DNA of 64,000 bases from Rhynchopus euleeides (taxonomy: Eukaryota; Euglenozoa; Diplonemea; Diplonemida; Diplonemidae), in NCBI GenBank assembly GCA_963210315.1, contig OY723261.1, positions 682,001 through 746,000 on the forward strand, read 5' to 3'. Shown one piece after another: positions 31,101-41,959 of the stretch (positions are counted from its first letter, which is position 1; the number at the start of each line of letters is the position of its first letter). The notes beneath the pieces were generated by a model. The model ran no database searches and had not been told where the DNA came from. It saw nothing but the letters and a program-made list of their open reading frames with translations. A program made the position numbers and the translations under genes.

Positions 31101-31187
31101 ACAGAAAGCAGGGTCGGGTCAAGGGGGACAAGGGGAGAAGGGCAGAACATGGGAAACTCTCCCACTGGAGATGAACAACAGGGCACA

Positions 31188-32735
31188 TTAATTCTGGAGA
31201 CCGACCGGACTCACACAGCACCCGCTGCAGTCCCTCCCACCGTTGTTGGGGTCGCAGTTGTCACGGGTGTCGTCCATGCAGGTGAAACCGGCGTCGCACT
31301 GGATGTTGGCAATACCACCGCACATGGTGCACGAGTCGTCAACAGGGGCAGGCCTCCGGGACTCGGGGACCACAAGACGCACACAGCACCCGCTGCAGTC
31401 CAGACCGCCGTTGTTGGGATCGCAGTTGTCGCGGGTGTCGTCCATGCAGGTGAAGCCGGCGTCGCACTGGATGTTGGCGATGCCGCCGCACATGGTGCAC
31501 GTGTCGACAGGGGCAGGCTTGCGGTTCTCAGGGATCACCAGACGCACGCAGCACCCGCTGCAGTCGCTCCCGCCGTTGTTGCGGTCGCAGTTGTCACGGG
31601 TGTCGTCCATGCAGGTGAAACCGGCGTCGCACTGGATGTTGGCAATACCACCGCACATGGTGCACGAGTCGTCAACAGGGGCAGGCTTCCGGGACTCGGG
31701 GACCACAAGACGCACACAGCACCCGCTGCAGTCCAGACCGCCGTTGTTGGGATCGCAGTTGTCACGGGTGTCGTCCATGCAGTTGAAGCCGGCGTCGCAC
31801 TGGATGTTGGCGATGCCGCCGCACATGGTGCACGTGTCGACAGGGGCAGGCTTGCGGTTCTCTGGGATCACCAGACGCACACAGCACCCGCTGCAGTCCC
31901 TCCCACCGTTGTTGCGGTCGCAGTTGTCACGGGTGTCGTCCATGCAGGTGAAACCGGCGTCGCACTGGATGTTGGCAATACCACCGCACATGGTGCACGT
32001 GTCGACTGGGGCAGGCTTGCGGTTCTCAGGGATCACCAGACGCACGCAGCACCCGCTGCAGTCGCTCCCCCCGTTGTTGGGGTCGCAGTTGTCACGGGTG
32101 TCGTCCATGCAGGCGAAACCGGCGTCGCACTGGATGTTGGCGATGCCGCCGCACATGGTGCACGTGTCGACAGACGCAGCGGCAGACGAGGACGTCTCAG
32201 GGATCACCAGGCGCACACAGCACCCGCTGCAGTCGCGGCCACCGTTGTTAGGGTCGCAGTTGTCCCGCGTGTCGTCCTTGCAGGTGAAACCGGCAGCACA
32301 CTGGATGTTGGCAATACCACCGCACATGGTGCACGTGTCGAGAGACGCAGCGGCAGACGAAGACCTCTCAGGGATCACGAGACGCACACAGCACCCGCTG
32401 CAGTCCCGGCCGCCGTTGTTGGGATCACAGTTGTCGCGCGTGTCGTCCATGCAGGTGAAACCGGCGGAACACTGGATGTTGGCAACACCACCGCACATCG
32501 CGCACGTGTCGACAGACGCAGCCGCAGACGAAGACGTCTCGGGGATCACGAGACGCACACAGCACCCGCTGCAGTCCCTCCCGCCGTTGCTGGGGTCACA
32601 TGTGTCGTCCGGGTCATCCAGACATGTGTAGCCACTCTTGCAGGCCTTGTTTGCGATGCCACCGCAGAAGGCTGCACCGTCACACACTCCTCTTGCGTGG
32701 GCCAAGGTCGCGCATCCGATCGCCAGGAGGAACAT
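31188..32735 (-). CDS. secreted protein with nine 8-cysteine repeats, 515 aa
   Basis: The N-terminus MFLLAIGCATLAHA is a good secretion signal, with cleavage likely after Ala14-Arg15 or nearby. The rest is nine tandem repeats of about 54-58 residues. Each has eight cysteines in the order C-x2-C-GG(I/V)AN-x2-C-x4-C-x7-C-x8-C-x2-CC (repeat 1 varies) and the core DDTRDNCDPNNGG followed by DCSGCCVRLV(I/V)PE, joined by short Ser/Ala or Lys/Pro linkers. Eight cysteines suggest four disulphides per repeat. Similar CGG-(I/F)A-..C..DD..DDCDP..GGADC modules occur in small secreted proteins of fungi and bacteria (from memory), so the protein may act at the surface or in the medium; the role is unknown. 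Repeats 4-9 are the most alike in protein and DNA (units of about 165-170 bp), showing recent expansion. The long antisense frames over this gene are shadows of the repeat. Confidence 0.88.
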   Translation of the reverse strand: MFLLAIGCATLAHARGVCDGAAFCGGIANKACKSGYTCLDDPDDTCDPSNGGRDCSGCCVRLVIPETSSSAAASVDTCAMCGGVANIQCSAGFTCMDDTRDNCDPNNGGRDCSGCCVRLVIPERSSSAAASLDTCTMCGGIANIQCAAGFTCKDDTRDNCDPNNGGRDCSGCCVRLVIPETSSSAAASVDTCTMCGGIANIQCDAGFACMDDTRDNCDPNNGGSDCSGCCVRLVIPENRKPAPVDTCTMCGGIANIQCDAGFTCMDDTRDNCDRNNGGRDCSGCCVRLVIPENRKPAPVDTCTMCGGIANIQCDAGFNCMDDTRDNCDPNNGGLDCSGCCVRLVVPESRKPAPVDDSCTMCGGIANIQCDAGFTCMDDTRDNCDRNNGGSDCSGCCVRLVIPENRKPAPVDTCTMCGGIANIQCDAGFTCMDDTRDNCDPNNGGLDCSGCCVRLVVPESRRPAPVDDSCTMCGGIANIQCDAGFTCMDDTRDNCDPNNGGRDCSGCCVSPVGLQN

Positions 32736-34972
32736 CGCTGCTTTCCTTTTTGTGTCGTGTGATTGTTACCTTTGTGTGTGTATGGGTGAGGCTGTTACCA
32801 GATGATACATGTGTGAGGGACATTCCGGGTTTGGGTCCCATCTGTATGGTCAATTGCTACCTTCTCAGAGAGGACAAGTCACCTGCATAGCCTTCGCAAG
32901 GGTGTGATCGAAGGTGGCGTGCAAAACTCTCGAAGGTGACTTGTGTCGTGAGCCCGCGTGTTGAAGGACTGCTGTCGAGTGGCTTGGTATTTGTGCTGAA
33001 GAAGCGGGTCAGTGTGGAGTTGTATCCTGTAGCGTCTTCTGCACGTCCCGTGGGGAGTCAGTTGTCCCAACCTACAAAGATGAACTGATGTGCGATGTCA
33101 TCATGCCCGGTGTGCCGTGCACCATAATGTTGCATCTTCCCTCCCAGATGGCAGCAAGTGCAAATGCAGCTCGGACTGCACAGCAGTGCAGTGACGGACT
33201 CAGACGAAGCTTTTGATCTTCTTCAGGTTTTTGTATTCAGCCCGCACAGAGTGTAGTCAGATAGTACCGATCCTGTTGTGTCGTCACTTGTCCCTTGACC
33301 TCTCCACCAGAAGACAACACAACACAAACCACAGAGCTCGTGATGTCGAGACGCATGTTATGCGGGATATTAGTGTCAGTCGGCAATGCCGTCAAACAAT
33401 ACCTGTCCAGATCCTCGTGACTCATCATCCACACCACACATACTCTCGTCCCGCCAGTGACCCCGTGCATTCAGATGGTGGTGCATGTTGAATCATCGTC
33501 GTCCGCACACAAGGTGCGTCCGATACGAGTGGTATGTAATGAACAGTTCGTCATCATATGCGCGTGTGCAACAATACATTCCTTCTCGCAAAGAGGATAG
33601 CCTTAGGTAAGGTAGGTACATTCACTCTCAGAAACTCTGTGCGGTCTGAAGAGACTGTGTGACGCATGGTTCGTCGCTGCTGCCCACGTCCCTTGCGGGC
33701 ACTCGCAGAGCGGCCATGGATATGCGTAACGCAGCAGGGCGTGCCCTGCAGCTTTGCTTTCCGAGCACGTCCAGCGGGTAGCTGTGCATCACAGGGACAG
33801 ATGCCTCCCAACCCAATTGACGGTCGTTGTTTGGTGTGGTGTTTGTGGTTGTGCGTTATGTGAGTGTGATTGTGATGTACGTGATGTCCCACAATGTACG
33901 CTATCTCAGAGAGGACAAGTCACCTGCATAGCCTTCGCAAGGGTGTGATCGAAGGTGGTGTGCAAAACTCTTACAGATGTCACGGGGGCTGTGGCACGGC
34001 TGCGAATGCCTGCGTGAACTAAATATTGCGAGGTGTTGGCTGGGGGTGGAGCGGGGTGCGGGGTGGGGGCTGCTGCTCTTCTGCGTCCACTCCCTCCGGT
34101 CTTCACTGCCTTCTTCACAGCTGTGTGGGCCCCAATGGGTTAGGATATCTGAGCCAGGTATCGAGGGGCCAAAAGGCCAAAAAAGCCAGAATGGACACAG
34201 CATCAAAAGGTACTTCCTGCTGCACAAAAAGGGGGGAGGGTTGTCAAACTCCAAAAGCGCCGGAGCGCCAAAAAAAACCGCTTGGTACAACATCCACAAG
34301 CATCTCCAAAAAAACAACAAAACACAGGGACATGAGGCCATGGTGCCGCCACTGCCTCCCCAACGCCTCCACGTTCAGTTCCACAGTCGGGCCAATGAAC
34401 GCCGCAGGCATGAGAGGGGGCGCTAGCATCACGGCAGCCACCCGGTGTTCAAGGGTGGTGTCAATGTTGGGGAGTGGCAAAATCACAGTCAACACCAAAG
34501 ACACCGTCAAGGAGCAAACCCGAGTTCGCAAGTCGAACGTCGGCAAAAAAAAACTGGTCAAAAAAATGTTCATTCCTCAAGTGCATCCTCAAAGAAAATG
34601 CCATCGCATCACCACACCCCGTAAAAACCAGGCAAATCACATTCACTGTCCTATATTCAAAGCAATGCCGTCGTTAAAAAGTCTTCAAAAAAAACCTCTG
34701 ACCAAATAAAAGAGAGGTGATGGCATCTGGCTGCATGAAAGCCATCTGCGTCCTGCTGGATCATAAATTCAGGCAGCAAAATGTGGCAGTGTGTCATTAT
34801 CCGATGGCATTGCTGCAGACACACGCACCCTGGCGTGCGTGAGGTTGGTCACAAGATCCAGCAAGAAGCATAGAAAGGTTCAACAAATACCACCAGTCAA
34901 ATCACAACTCAAAGGCCAGAGCCCAAATCTGATTCAAGTCAGGGGGGCAAGGGTCAATGTGAGTGCCAAAGT
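32736..34972. other. repeat-bearing intergenic region
   Basis: No gene is supported. It carries further copies of the repeats seen at 29.4-29.9 kb: 32863-32930 and 33898-33984 (87-bp repeat), 33639-33840 (200-bp repeat) and 33986-34110 (outer half of the shared upstream block). GATGGTGGTGCATGTTGAA, seen at 29870, recurs at 33475. From 34150 the sequence becomes A-rich with many CAAAAAA runs. Confidence 0.6.
33639..33840. repeat. 200-bp dispersed repeat, copy 2
   Basis: Second copy of the repeat at 29492-29690, same orientation. In this copy it precedes the 87-bp repeat (33898-33984) by 58 bp, and the outer half of the shared upstream block follows directly (33986-34110). The modules therefore occur in a different order from 29.4-29.8 kb. 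Confidence 0.85.
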
Positions 34973-35579
34973 CAGGCATGTAGCTTGGGGGGTCCAGCTG
35001 GTCTCGAGACCAGCAGTTGCCTATGTTGCTGGTCTGGGGGAAAAAAAAAAAAAGTATAAATCCGGGAAACCCCAGAATTTTTTTTGGTGGGGGGGTTTTC
35101 CCTCACACCAGGCCGAAGATGCACCCTGCAGCAGGCCCGAACCACGAGGATTTCGGCTCCCGATGACTGCTTCCCGCGCAGGACTGGGTTCCGACCTGAT
35201 GTCGGAGAGATCCACACCGTGTTCAGCCCGGAAGGAACAGATGTTCACTACCGTGGCCTCCGGCGGCTGGGGGGCTCCGCCCCCCAGACCCCCCTGTGGC
35301 CTGTGCTTGTCACTATGCGACTGTGGGGTTCTTCGCTACCGGCAAGTTTTCGTCAAAGTTCGGCGATTTCTCCCGATGCATACACATAGGAAATGCACCA
35401 ACACATCGTTTCGGCACCGTAGCGAAGACCCACGGTGGCGCTGTCTACTCCTGCCTCCGGACGCGCCCCGGAGAACCCGGTGTTCGGTCAGGACGGGATT
35501 TTGGGGGGAGCGCCGGAAAATACCCCAGACCAGCAGAACCAGCAGAAATCTGAAAATCCAATTTCAAGCTACGTGCCTG
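34973..35579. mobile_element. family B non-autonomous hAT-like element, copy 1 (empty site)
   Basis: The left end CAGGCATGTAGCTTGG and the right end CAAGCTACGTGCCTG form inverted repeats. A perfect 8-bp duplication GCCAAAGT lies at 34965-34972 and 35580-35587. At 607 bp it is collinear with copy 2 (38704-40497) except for the family A insertion there; the intact target TCCGGGAA is at 35061-35068. It contains one GC-hairpin module (35238) and a GGGGTTCTTCGCT hairpin-like part (35323-35433). It has no coding capacity. Confidence 0.93.
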
Positions 35580-37530
35580 GCCAAAGTCAGGGGATAAGAT
35601 AGGTCTGGTTTTCCGGTTTTCAAAACCAGGGTTTCCCGGTTCCCGGTTTTCTGAAAAAAAAAAGGTCGATCTCATTTTCGGCGTTTTTTTTGTGACTTTG
35701 GAGGATGTATAACGAACTGTAAATTCTGTAAAATTTTGTAAAAAATGGGGGGATTTTTTGGAAAAATGGCCAAAAAAAGAGTGTGGGGAGTTGGGTCCAG
35801 TTTAGCAAAGTCCGTGTATTTGGACGCGGCCCCTCAGATAAGGAAGCCGCGTCTCAGGTGCGATATGGGGTGTTGGAGAATTTCAGGGTTCGGCCCGAAA
35901 TTCCCGTTCGAACCGCTATCCCAGGTCCGACTCAAAACTGTGCTGGGCTCTCGGAGACGGGAGCCCGAAAGCGGGAAGACCAAGCCAATTGTTTTTCCGT
36001 GCGAGGATCACTCCTCGACACTGTGTGGAAGCCCTGCAGGGCACATCCATGAGACGCATCACAACAGAAGGGACAGAAGAACATGAGGCCACGAGGAAGC
36101 TGGCCGTGTATCGCAAAGTTTTCGACAACGTAGCATGCCCGAGAGGAACGTTCTTCCCGTTCCCATTCAGGGTACGGTACACCTGAGGACAGCAAAAGAC
36201 GGTCACCTTGCAGGCGGGGCAACGCCTGCATGAACGCAGATAAAATTGCAGCATACGTTCCCTGCATCAGGAGCCGGTTGTCAAGCCTCCCGTGTTGCAG
36301 TTGTAGGGCTCCGAATAACACCCAGTTTCATCGGACCGTAACGAGGATCTTGGCATCGACGAGCCACAGACTGTGACACTTTACAGTCGGAATCGCGTCC
36401 GACACCTGGTAGGCATTGCCATGCCGATGGAAGGCCCCCCCAGCCCATGGGGGGCCCGGGGTCTCAGACGGTGGGAGGCACTCCAGAGTGGCGTGTGGCC
36501 TCCGACCGGCGCGGACTGCGCTACAACACCGCAACCGAGGGCACCTGCAACTACATTTGGATGCGGGACACGGCATCTTCTGAGATGCTCGGCGGGGAGA
36601 GGGGGTCTCTCTGTACCTCCTAGGGAAAGCGGACAGAACGAGGTAGGCACTCGGAGATGGAGCCGAGAGGGGCGGACGGGGGTTCTTTCAGGCAGCGCCG
36701 CAACAGCGAGAAGAACACGTGCAACCCCAGAACATGAGGCGCCGTGACGGAGCAACAGGAGAAAACCATAAAAACAGGGCGTCCGGACGACAGACAGGCA
36801 CGGGACTGGAAACGCAAACAAACAGACAGCCGAAAAGAAGTCGAAGTGAAACGGTTGTACAAAGGGCTCGGCTTTACCGACGTCCTTAGTACAGAGTGAA
36901 ACGACGACGCCGCCGAAGGCGGCCGGTGATATGGCGGAAAATTTTTTGGGGTGTTTTTGGGTGAAAATCCGGGCAACCCGGGCCCTTTGGGACCACATAG
37001 GCCAGGAAAGGCCAAAATTTTCGACTTTTTTCGGAAATTTTCCGATTTTTCACAGTGTGGCAGTCCGCAGACACAGATTTTCGGGTCAGAAAAAAAAATT
37101 TTTTTTCGACCCAAAAATTTCGGATTTTTTTCCGGAGGGTGTATGGTGACCATCCCGGAAATCCGAAAAAAACCTGATTTTTCCTGATTTTCGGATTTTT
37201 CTCGAAATTCGCCCTTGTGTCAACCAGTGGCAAATTTTTCGGAAAATCGGGAAAAAACAGGAAAATCCGGAAAATCATACACCCTCCTTTGGGACAGTAA
37301 AACAGTCAGAAAAAACGCCAAAATCGTACTCCTTTCGCTTTATTATAGACACCCTGTCCAGCAACTGTGGGAGAACAGTTCCGGACTACTTTTTGTTGAG
37401 CGCACACTTGCTGTCTCAAGGCTGTGTTGAGGCCCTGTGAAGTGGCATGAGGTGCTAATCCAAAGCTTCAGTCGTACGATTTCCTTCGTTACTTCGCGAC
37501 TTCGCTACGCTTCGTCGCTCGTAACTAGTA
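35580..37530. other. spacer with AT-rich low-complexity DNA
   Basis: No gene is supported. 36930-37290 is full of AAATTTTTC and GGAAAATCC phrases. A possible short inverted-repeat element lies at 37134-37287, bounded by GGAGGGTGTATG and CATACACCCTCC. Confidence 0.55.
37134..37287. mobile_element. possible short inverted-repeat element
   Basis: GGAGGGTGTATG at the left and its exact complement CATACACCCTCC at the right bound 154 bp of AT-rich DNA. Partly complementary inner parts (CGGAAATCCG and ATCCGGAAAAT) add weak support. No clear target duplication was seen. Confidence 0.4.
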
Positions 37531-37660
37531 CCGTATTCGTAAAAATACTGGAACGGAATAATGTTCCAAGTTTCGAAAACTCGGGTTTGTTCCAGTTATT
37601 TTCCGTTCCAGAAAAAATCCGTTCCAGCATTTTTCCGTTCCAGTATTTTTCCGAATACGG
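37531..37660. mobile_element. TA-inserting short TIR element related to 5447-5791
   Basis: The left end CCGTATTCGTAAAAATACTG and the right end CAGTATTTTTCCGAATACGG are inverted complements but for one base, flanked by TA on both sides. GGAACG repeats inside resemble the element at 5447-5791, whose ends are CCGTATACG. Confidence 0.85.
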
Positions 37661-37817
37661 TAATAAAAAAATAGAAAGTGACCCCATCGTGATCCGCACA
37701 GAGCTCAAATAGTCCAAAGAAGGCAGAGAAGCGGAGAAGAAAAAATGGACCTAGCGGGTGGCCCGGTGGGTGGTGATGCCCTCGTCATGCAGGTCTCTTC
37801 TGTTTTGAAGGTGCACA

Positions 37818-37991
37818 CATGGTGGACTCCAGCCACCATGTCTAAGAGGGAGTCTAAGACTGCAGTCTGTACTGGAGACGGGAGTCTATTTTCCAGCTAA
37901 TTTACGCTAAGACTCCCGCTAGTTGAGACTCATGGGAGACACACGGTGTACTCCAGCGGAGGTAGGGTAACCTCCGCTGGAGTTCACCGTG
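37818..37991. mobile_element. CACGGTGGACTCC element, second copy
   Basis: Homologous to 20794-21000: left CATGGTGGACTCCAGCCACC, shared TCTATTTTCCAGCTAATTTA, right GCTGGAGTTCACCGTG. The right part (37942-37991) is a self-complementary hairpin, CACGGTGTACTCCAGCGGAG with its complement. Flanks do not match, so the end bases may be mutated. Confidence 0.8.
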
Positions 37992-38703
37992 TCGTCTGCC
38001 TCTGTGCAGCGTCACTCGGTGCCATCGAATACATGGCGACAGCCCACCAACTCGAGACAGATCTGCTTGTCTGGAGGGCTGAGACGAGAACACGAACGAC
38101 TTTCAAGCAGTCTTGAAGGTCGCCAAGCCTATTGGGGGCAACTAACAGATGAGATTTGTTTGTTGCCTGTCGTCACAGCTAGGTGCCCATCTCCTCGACA
38201 ACGGAATGTGTGCAGAGATCTCGTGGACCCTTTGGCCATTCTGTCGTGCACCCACTCCACCCACAACGCACACCTATCACGAGTGGTCGCTCCCCCGTCC
38301 TCCTCCACCCTGAAGGTTGAACCCTCAAGGACCAGTGATCTCCTGCTGGCCGGGCTGCGATACAGCGAAGCCTTCCTACTTACAAGCGAATCCAGACTGT
38401 AGGGAACAGATGTTCACTACCGTGGCCTCCGGCGGCTGGGGGGCTCCGCCCCCCAGACCCCCCCTGCGTAAAAACATTGCACCAGACCTTTTTTGGCCGA
38501 GAGTCCAAACTTTCAAAGCAGCTGCTGCGCCTGCCCCACCAAGCAGCCTCAGTACGACAGGACGCGCGCAGGCACCGGGCCCTCTCAGATTCTGGGAGGG
38601 TTTGCGCGGGTCGCGCGCGCCGAAGGCGCGCGCGAAAAATTTTCAAAACCAGAAAAACCGGAAAACGGCGCCAAAAAAAAAGTCTATCTTATACCCTGGC
38701 AAA
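37992..38703. other. spacer before family B copy 2
   Basis: No gene is supported. It includes one free-standing GC-hairpin module (38406-38465) and a short CG palindrome CGCGCGCGCCGAAGGCGCGC near 38610. Confidence 0.5.
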
Positions 38704-40497
38704 CAGGCATGTAGCTTGGGGGGTCCAGCTGGTCTCGGGACCAGCAGTGCCTATGTTGCTGGTCTGGGGGGAAAAAAAAAAAGTATAAATCCGGGAACAG
38801 GGCTGTTCCTAACTGGGGGGCTTGTTCCCCACTTTCAGGATTCTGAACTTTTTTTCTAAGAATTTTTGTAAGGGGAAAAAAAGTTTTTTTCTAAGAATTT
38901 TGTTAGGGGAATTTTTTTCTAAGGTTGTTTCGCAGAGGAAAAAACTTTTTCTAAGTTTTCCCCAGTCGACAGGGCGCGCACAAGGATGGAAGGGAAGTCT
39001 GTCCCACGTACCGTTCGCCTTGCTGGCCAACTGGAGAGCCAGACGTTCACTACCGTGGCCTCCGGCGGCTGGGGGGCTCCGCCCCCCAGACCCCCCTGTG
39101 GCGTACGTCTCGTACTCAAGTCCTTCGAATCCCATCAAGTCGGGGTCCAACCACTCCAGTCGCCTCTGAGGACGCAGCCAACTCGCACAGAATCTGTACG
39201 CCCACACGAACAGATGTTCGCTACCGTGGCCTCCGGCGGCTGGGGGGCTCACGCCCCCCAGACCCCCCATGTAGCGTGTGCCCGTCCATCTATCTCACTT
39301 CCCCGGGTCAGCGCCGCATCCATGAAGCGCTTCTTCGAAGCCTGACTGACATCGGACAGGAGGTCGGGCTTCCCCACCTGGGAGGTACACTTGCCGCGTT
39401 CGCGACATGCGTGACACGCGACACGCTACCTGAAACGTGAGTGTGCCTTGCTAACACGGGCATTTCAACGGTCTGCCGACGACCGTTCCCCAAACCCGTA
39501 AACCAGCAGTTTTGGAAAATCGGAGAGATCACCCTGCGCTGAATATGGTGCGCACCACTGCAAAATCCCCGGGAGCTTTTGGGCTTTCAGACCTGAAGGG
39601 GCCAGCAGGTGGGTGGCGTCGGGGGCAGCTTTGTAACTGTCCTCCAGCTGCTGGCATGTCCAGCCCTGCGAGAGTGCCAAGGTGTATTGAGTCCCTGCGG
39701 AGCACAACCCCCGATGAGAACGAGTGCCAGATGATCCTCATTCATTTTCAGCTGTAACGCGCATGAGGGGCACTCTCTGCCGCAAGCATCTCTGGGCATC
39801 ACTCGAGAGCTGTCAATGATGACGCGGAGAGAAATCAGAGAAAAAGTCCCGCCTGACGGGCACGCGCCTGGAAACTGTGGGGGGGCGAGCAAAAATTCCC
39901 TTGTAAAAATTCTTAGAAAAAACCTGGTTCCCCGACCCAAAAAACCTGGAAAAAGGGCTCGTTCCCCGCCCAGGCCTGTCCGGGAAACCCCAGAATTTTT
40001 TTTTGGTGGGGGGGTTTTCCCTCACACCAGGCCGAAGATGTACCCGGCAGCAGGCCCGAACCACGAGGATTTCGGCTCCCGAGGACTGCTTCCCGCGCAG
40101 GACTGGGTTCCGACCTGATGTCGGAGAGATCCACACTGTGTTCAGCCCGGAAGGAACAGATGTTCACTACCGTGGCCTCCGGCGGCTGGGGGGCTCCGCC
40201 CCCCAGACCCCCCTGTGGCTTGTGCTTGTCAATATGCGACTGTGGGGTTCTTCGCTACCGTCAAGTTTTCGTCAAAGTTGGCCGATTTCTTCCTATGCAT
40301 ACATAGGAAAATCACCAACACACCGTTTTGGCACCGTAGCGAAGACCCACTGTGGCGCTGTGTACTCCGTGCCTCCGGACGCGCTCCGGAGAACCCGGTG
40401 TTCGGTCAGGACAAGATTTTGGGCGAAGCGCCGGAAAATTCCCCAGACCAGCAGAACCAGCAAAAATCTGAAAATCCAATTTCAAGCTACGTGCCTG
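38704..40497. mobile_element. family B non-autonomous hAT-like element, copy 2 (interrupted)
   Basis: It starts CAGGCATGTAGCTTGG and ends CAAGCTACGTGCCTG, with the perfect 8-bp duplication CTGGCAAA at 38696-38703 and 40498-40505. Family A copy 2 sits inside it. Removing the insert and one TSD leaves about 605 bp, matching copy 1. It carries a GC-hairpin module at 40157. Confidence 0.93.
38798..39978. mobile_element. family A non-autonomous hAT-like element, copy 2
   Basis: Near-identical to 24552-25760. The perfect 8-bp duplication TCCGGGAA lies at 38790-38797 and 39979-39986. The same site is single and unbroken in family B copy 1 (35061-35068), a direct empty-site proof of insertion. Confidence 0.95.
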
Positions 40498-40505
40498 CTG
40501 GCAAA

Positions 40506-41959
40506 GTCAACTGCAAAAAAAAAAAAGCAACATCAGTCAATCAGGCGTGTATCTATTTCACGGAATGAAAATAGGAATTTGGGGAAAAAATATTTTTTTG
40601 CACTATTTTTTTTGCACTTTTTTCCTTTGGATTTTATTGTGACCCTACTTGGTATTGGCAGAAAATTTTTATGTTCCCGGTCTTGGATGTGCTCAAACAT
40701 TCAAAAGAACACATTTTCCGTGGCCAAAAAAATTTTTGCACCCGGAGGTGGGATGGGGGTGGTGGTCACTACTTTTTTGCACCATTTTCCTTTGGGTTTT
40801 CAGCAGAATTCTTCTATGTTCCCGGTCTTGGATGTGCTCAAACAGTCAAAAGAACACATTTTCCGGGTGCAAAAAAATGTTGCACCTGGGGGGTGGAGAG
40901 GGGGGTCGGAGGGCGGTGGTGTGAGAGGCTTGCTCTCGAGCTCAAACCAACAGATGTTCACTACCGTGGCCTCCGGCGGCTGGGGGGCTCCGCCCCCCAG
41001 ACCCCCCTGTGGCGTGTCTTTGCGCGACAATTTATCGTCCCCCCATGCGACATGTGCTATCTGTCAGTTGTGTTGTACTTGAGCGTATGCGACTATGGAG
41101 CCAGGCCAACAGACGTTCGCTACCGTGGCCTCCGGCGGCTGGGGGGCTCCGCCCCCCACACCCCCCTGTGGCATGTGCCTGGTCTTGGAGCCAAGTCCTT
41201 GCGCGTACGGGGCTGCGGCATGTCGGTTCCAGCACCCTCGCGGAAGGCTGGGCCCGAGCACTGATCTCTAAGAGACGAACCACCTTGCGAATGCGATCGG
41301 GTTTGCGGGCTTGCGGCCATGACATCTCGAAAGGGTCGTCATGTTTCGGGTTCGACTTGGTGGGCATCCGTGGCATGCAAGAGATGGCACACCAGGAGCC
41401 ACGCAGCACCAGGTCGACCTGGATCTGATCGAGCTCAGGGGGAAGGAAGCACAGTCACCAAAGTGATATCACCGCCGGCCCCAACCACCAAACTGCAACC
41501 GCAGAAGTTCCGCTATTCTCACAAGGGAAGGCGCCCTGGGATGTAGCAGTGATTTGTGTGCAGCGCCATCAAGTGACACTGACCGCCTTGAACAGAGAGG
41601 TAGTGTACAGATGGCGATCAGTGAGAGGGCGTGCTGTGTCCTCCCACTTCCCCATCTACCTCCATTCGTTCACCGTTGTTGATAGCGATTTTTTCGCCAT
41701 TTTTTCGAATCGTATGCATCGGTCAGGCCGAGTGAATCAAAATAGCGCAAAAATCACACCAAAATCTGTGTCTGAGGCACAGAAATCGTGCAAAAAAGCA
41801 CCCAAAAAAAGTGCAAAAAACCCAAAATAGGATTTCGAAAATTGGCCAAAATACCCCCAAAATAGAGCCACACCTGCAGTCAATCAAGGATCAAAAAAAT
41901 GACCTGCCTCCAAATCGTGCTGGTGTGGCACAGAAAAAAAGGTGTTGATGGCGTGGGTT
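40506..41959. other. spacer with direct repeats and GC-hairpin modules
   Basis: An 85-bp sequence (ATGTTCCCGGTCTTGGATGT, then GCTCAAACA, then AAAAGAACACATTTTCCG) occurs twice, at about 40669-40735 and 40815-40880. GC-hairpin modules lie at 40951-41013 and 41110-41172, spaced 159 bp, similar to the spacing inside family A. From 41680 to 41900 the sequence is A-rich. No gene is supported. Confidence 0.6.

Larger units (their letters stand above)
29258..31187. other. repeat-bearing intergenic region
   Basis: No gene is supported. It contains the upstream block shared with Ran (29334-29453), a 200-bp repeat (29492-29690) and an 87-bp repeat (29741-29827), both found again near 33.6-34.0 kb, and a tandem pair of diverged units of about 460 bp (30240-31100). 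Confidence 0.65.

Noticed and set aside
31086-32762. Plus-strand frames of 558 and 462 codons
   Set aside because: They are antisense to the secreted Cys-repeat gene and mirror its repeat. The minus frame has a signal peptide and a conserved cysteine pattern; the plus frames have neither.
40003-41082. Plus-strand frame of 359 codons
   Set aside because: It crosses the end of family B copy 2, the direct repeats and a GC-hairpin module. Its repeated peptide FTTVASGGWGAPPPRPP is simply the translated hairpin module.
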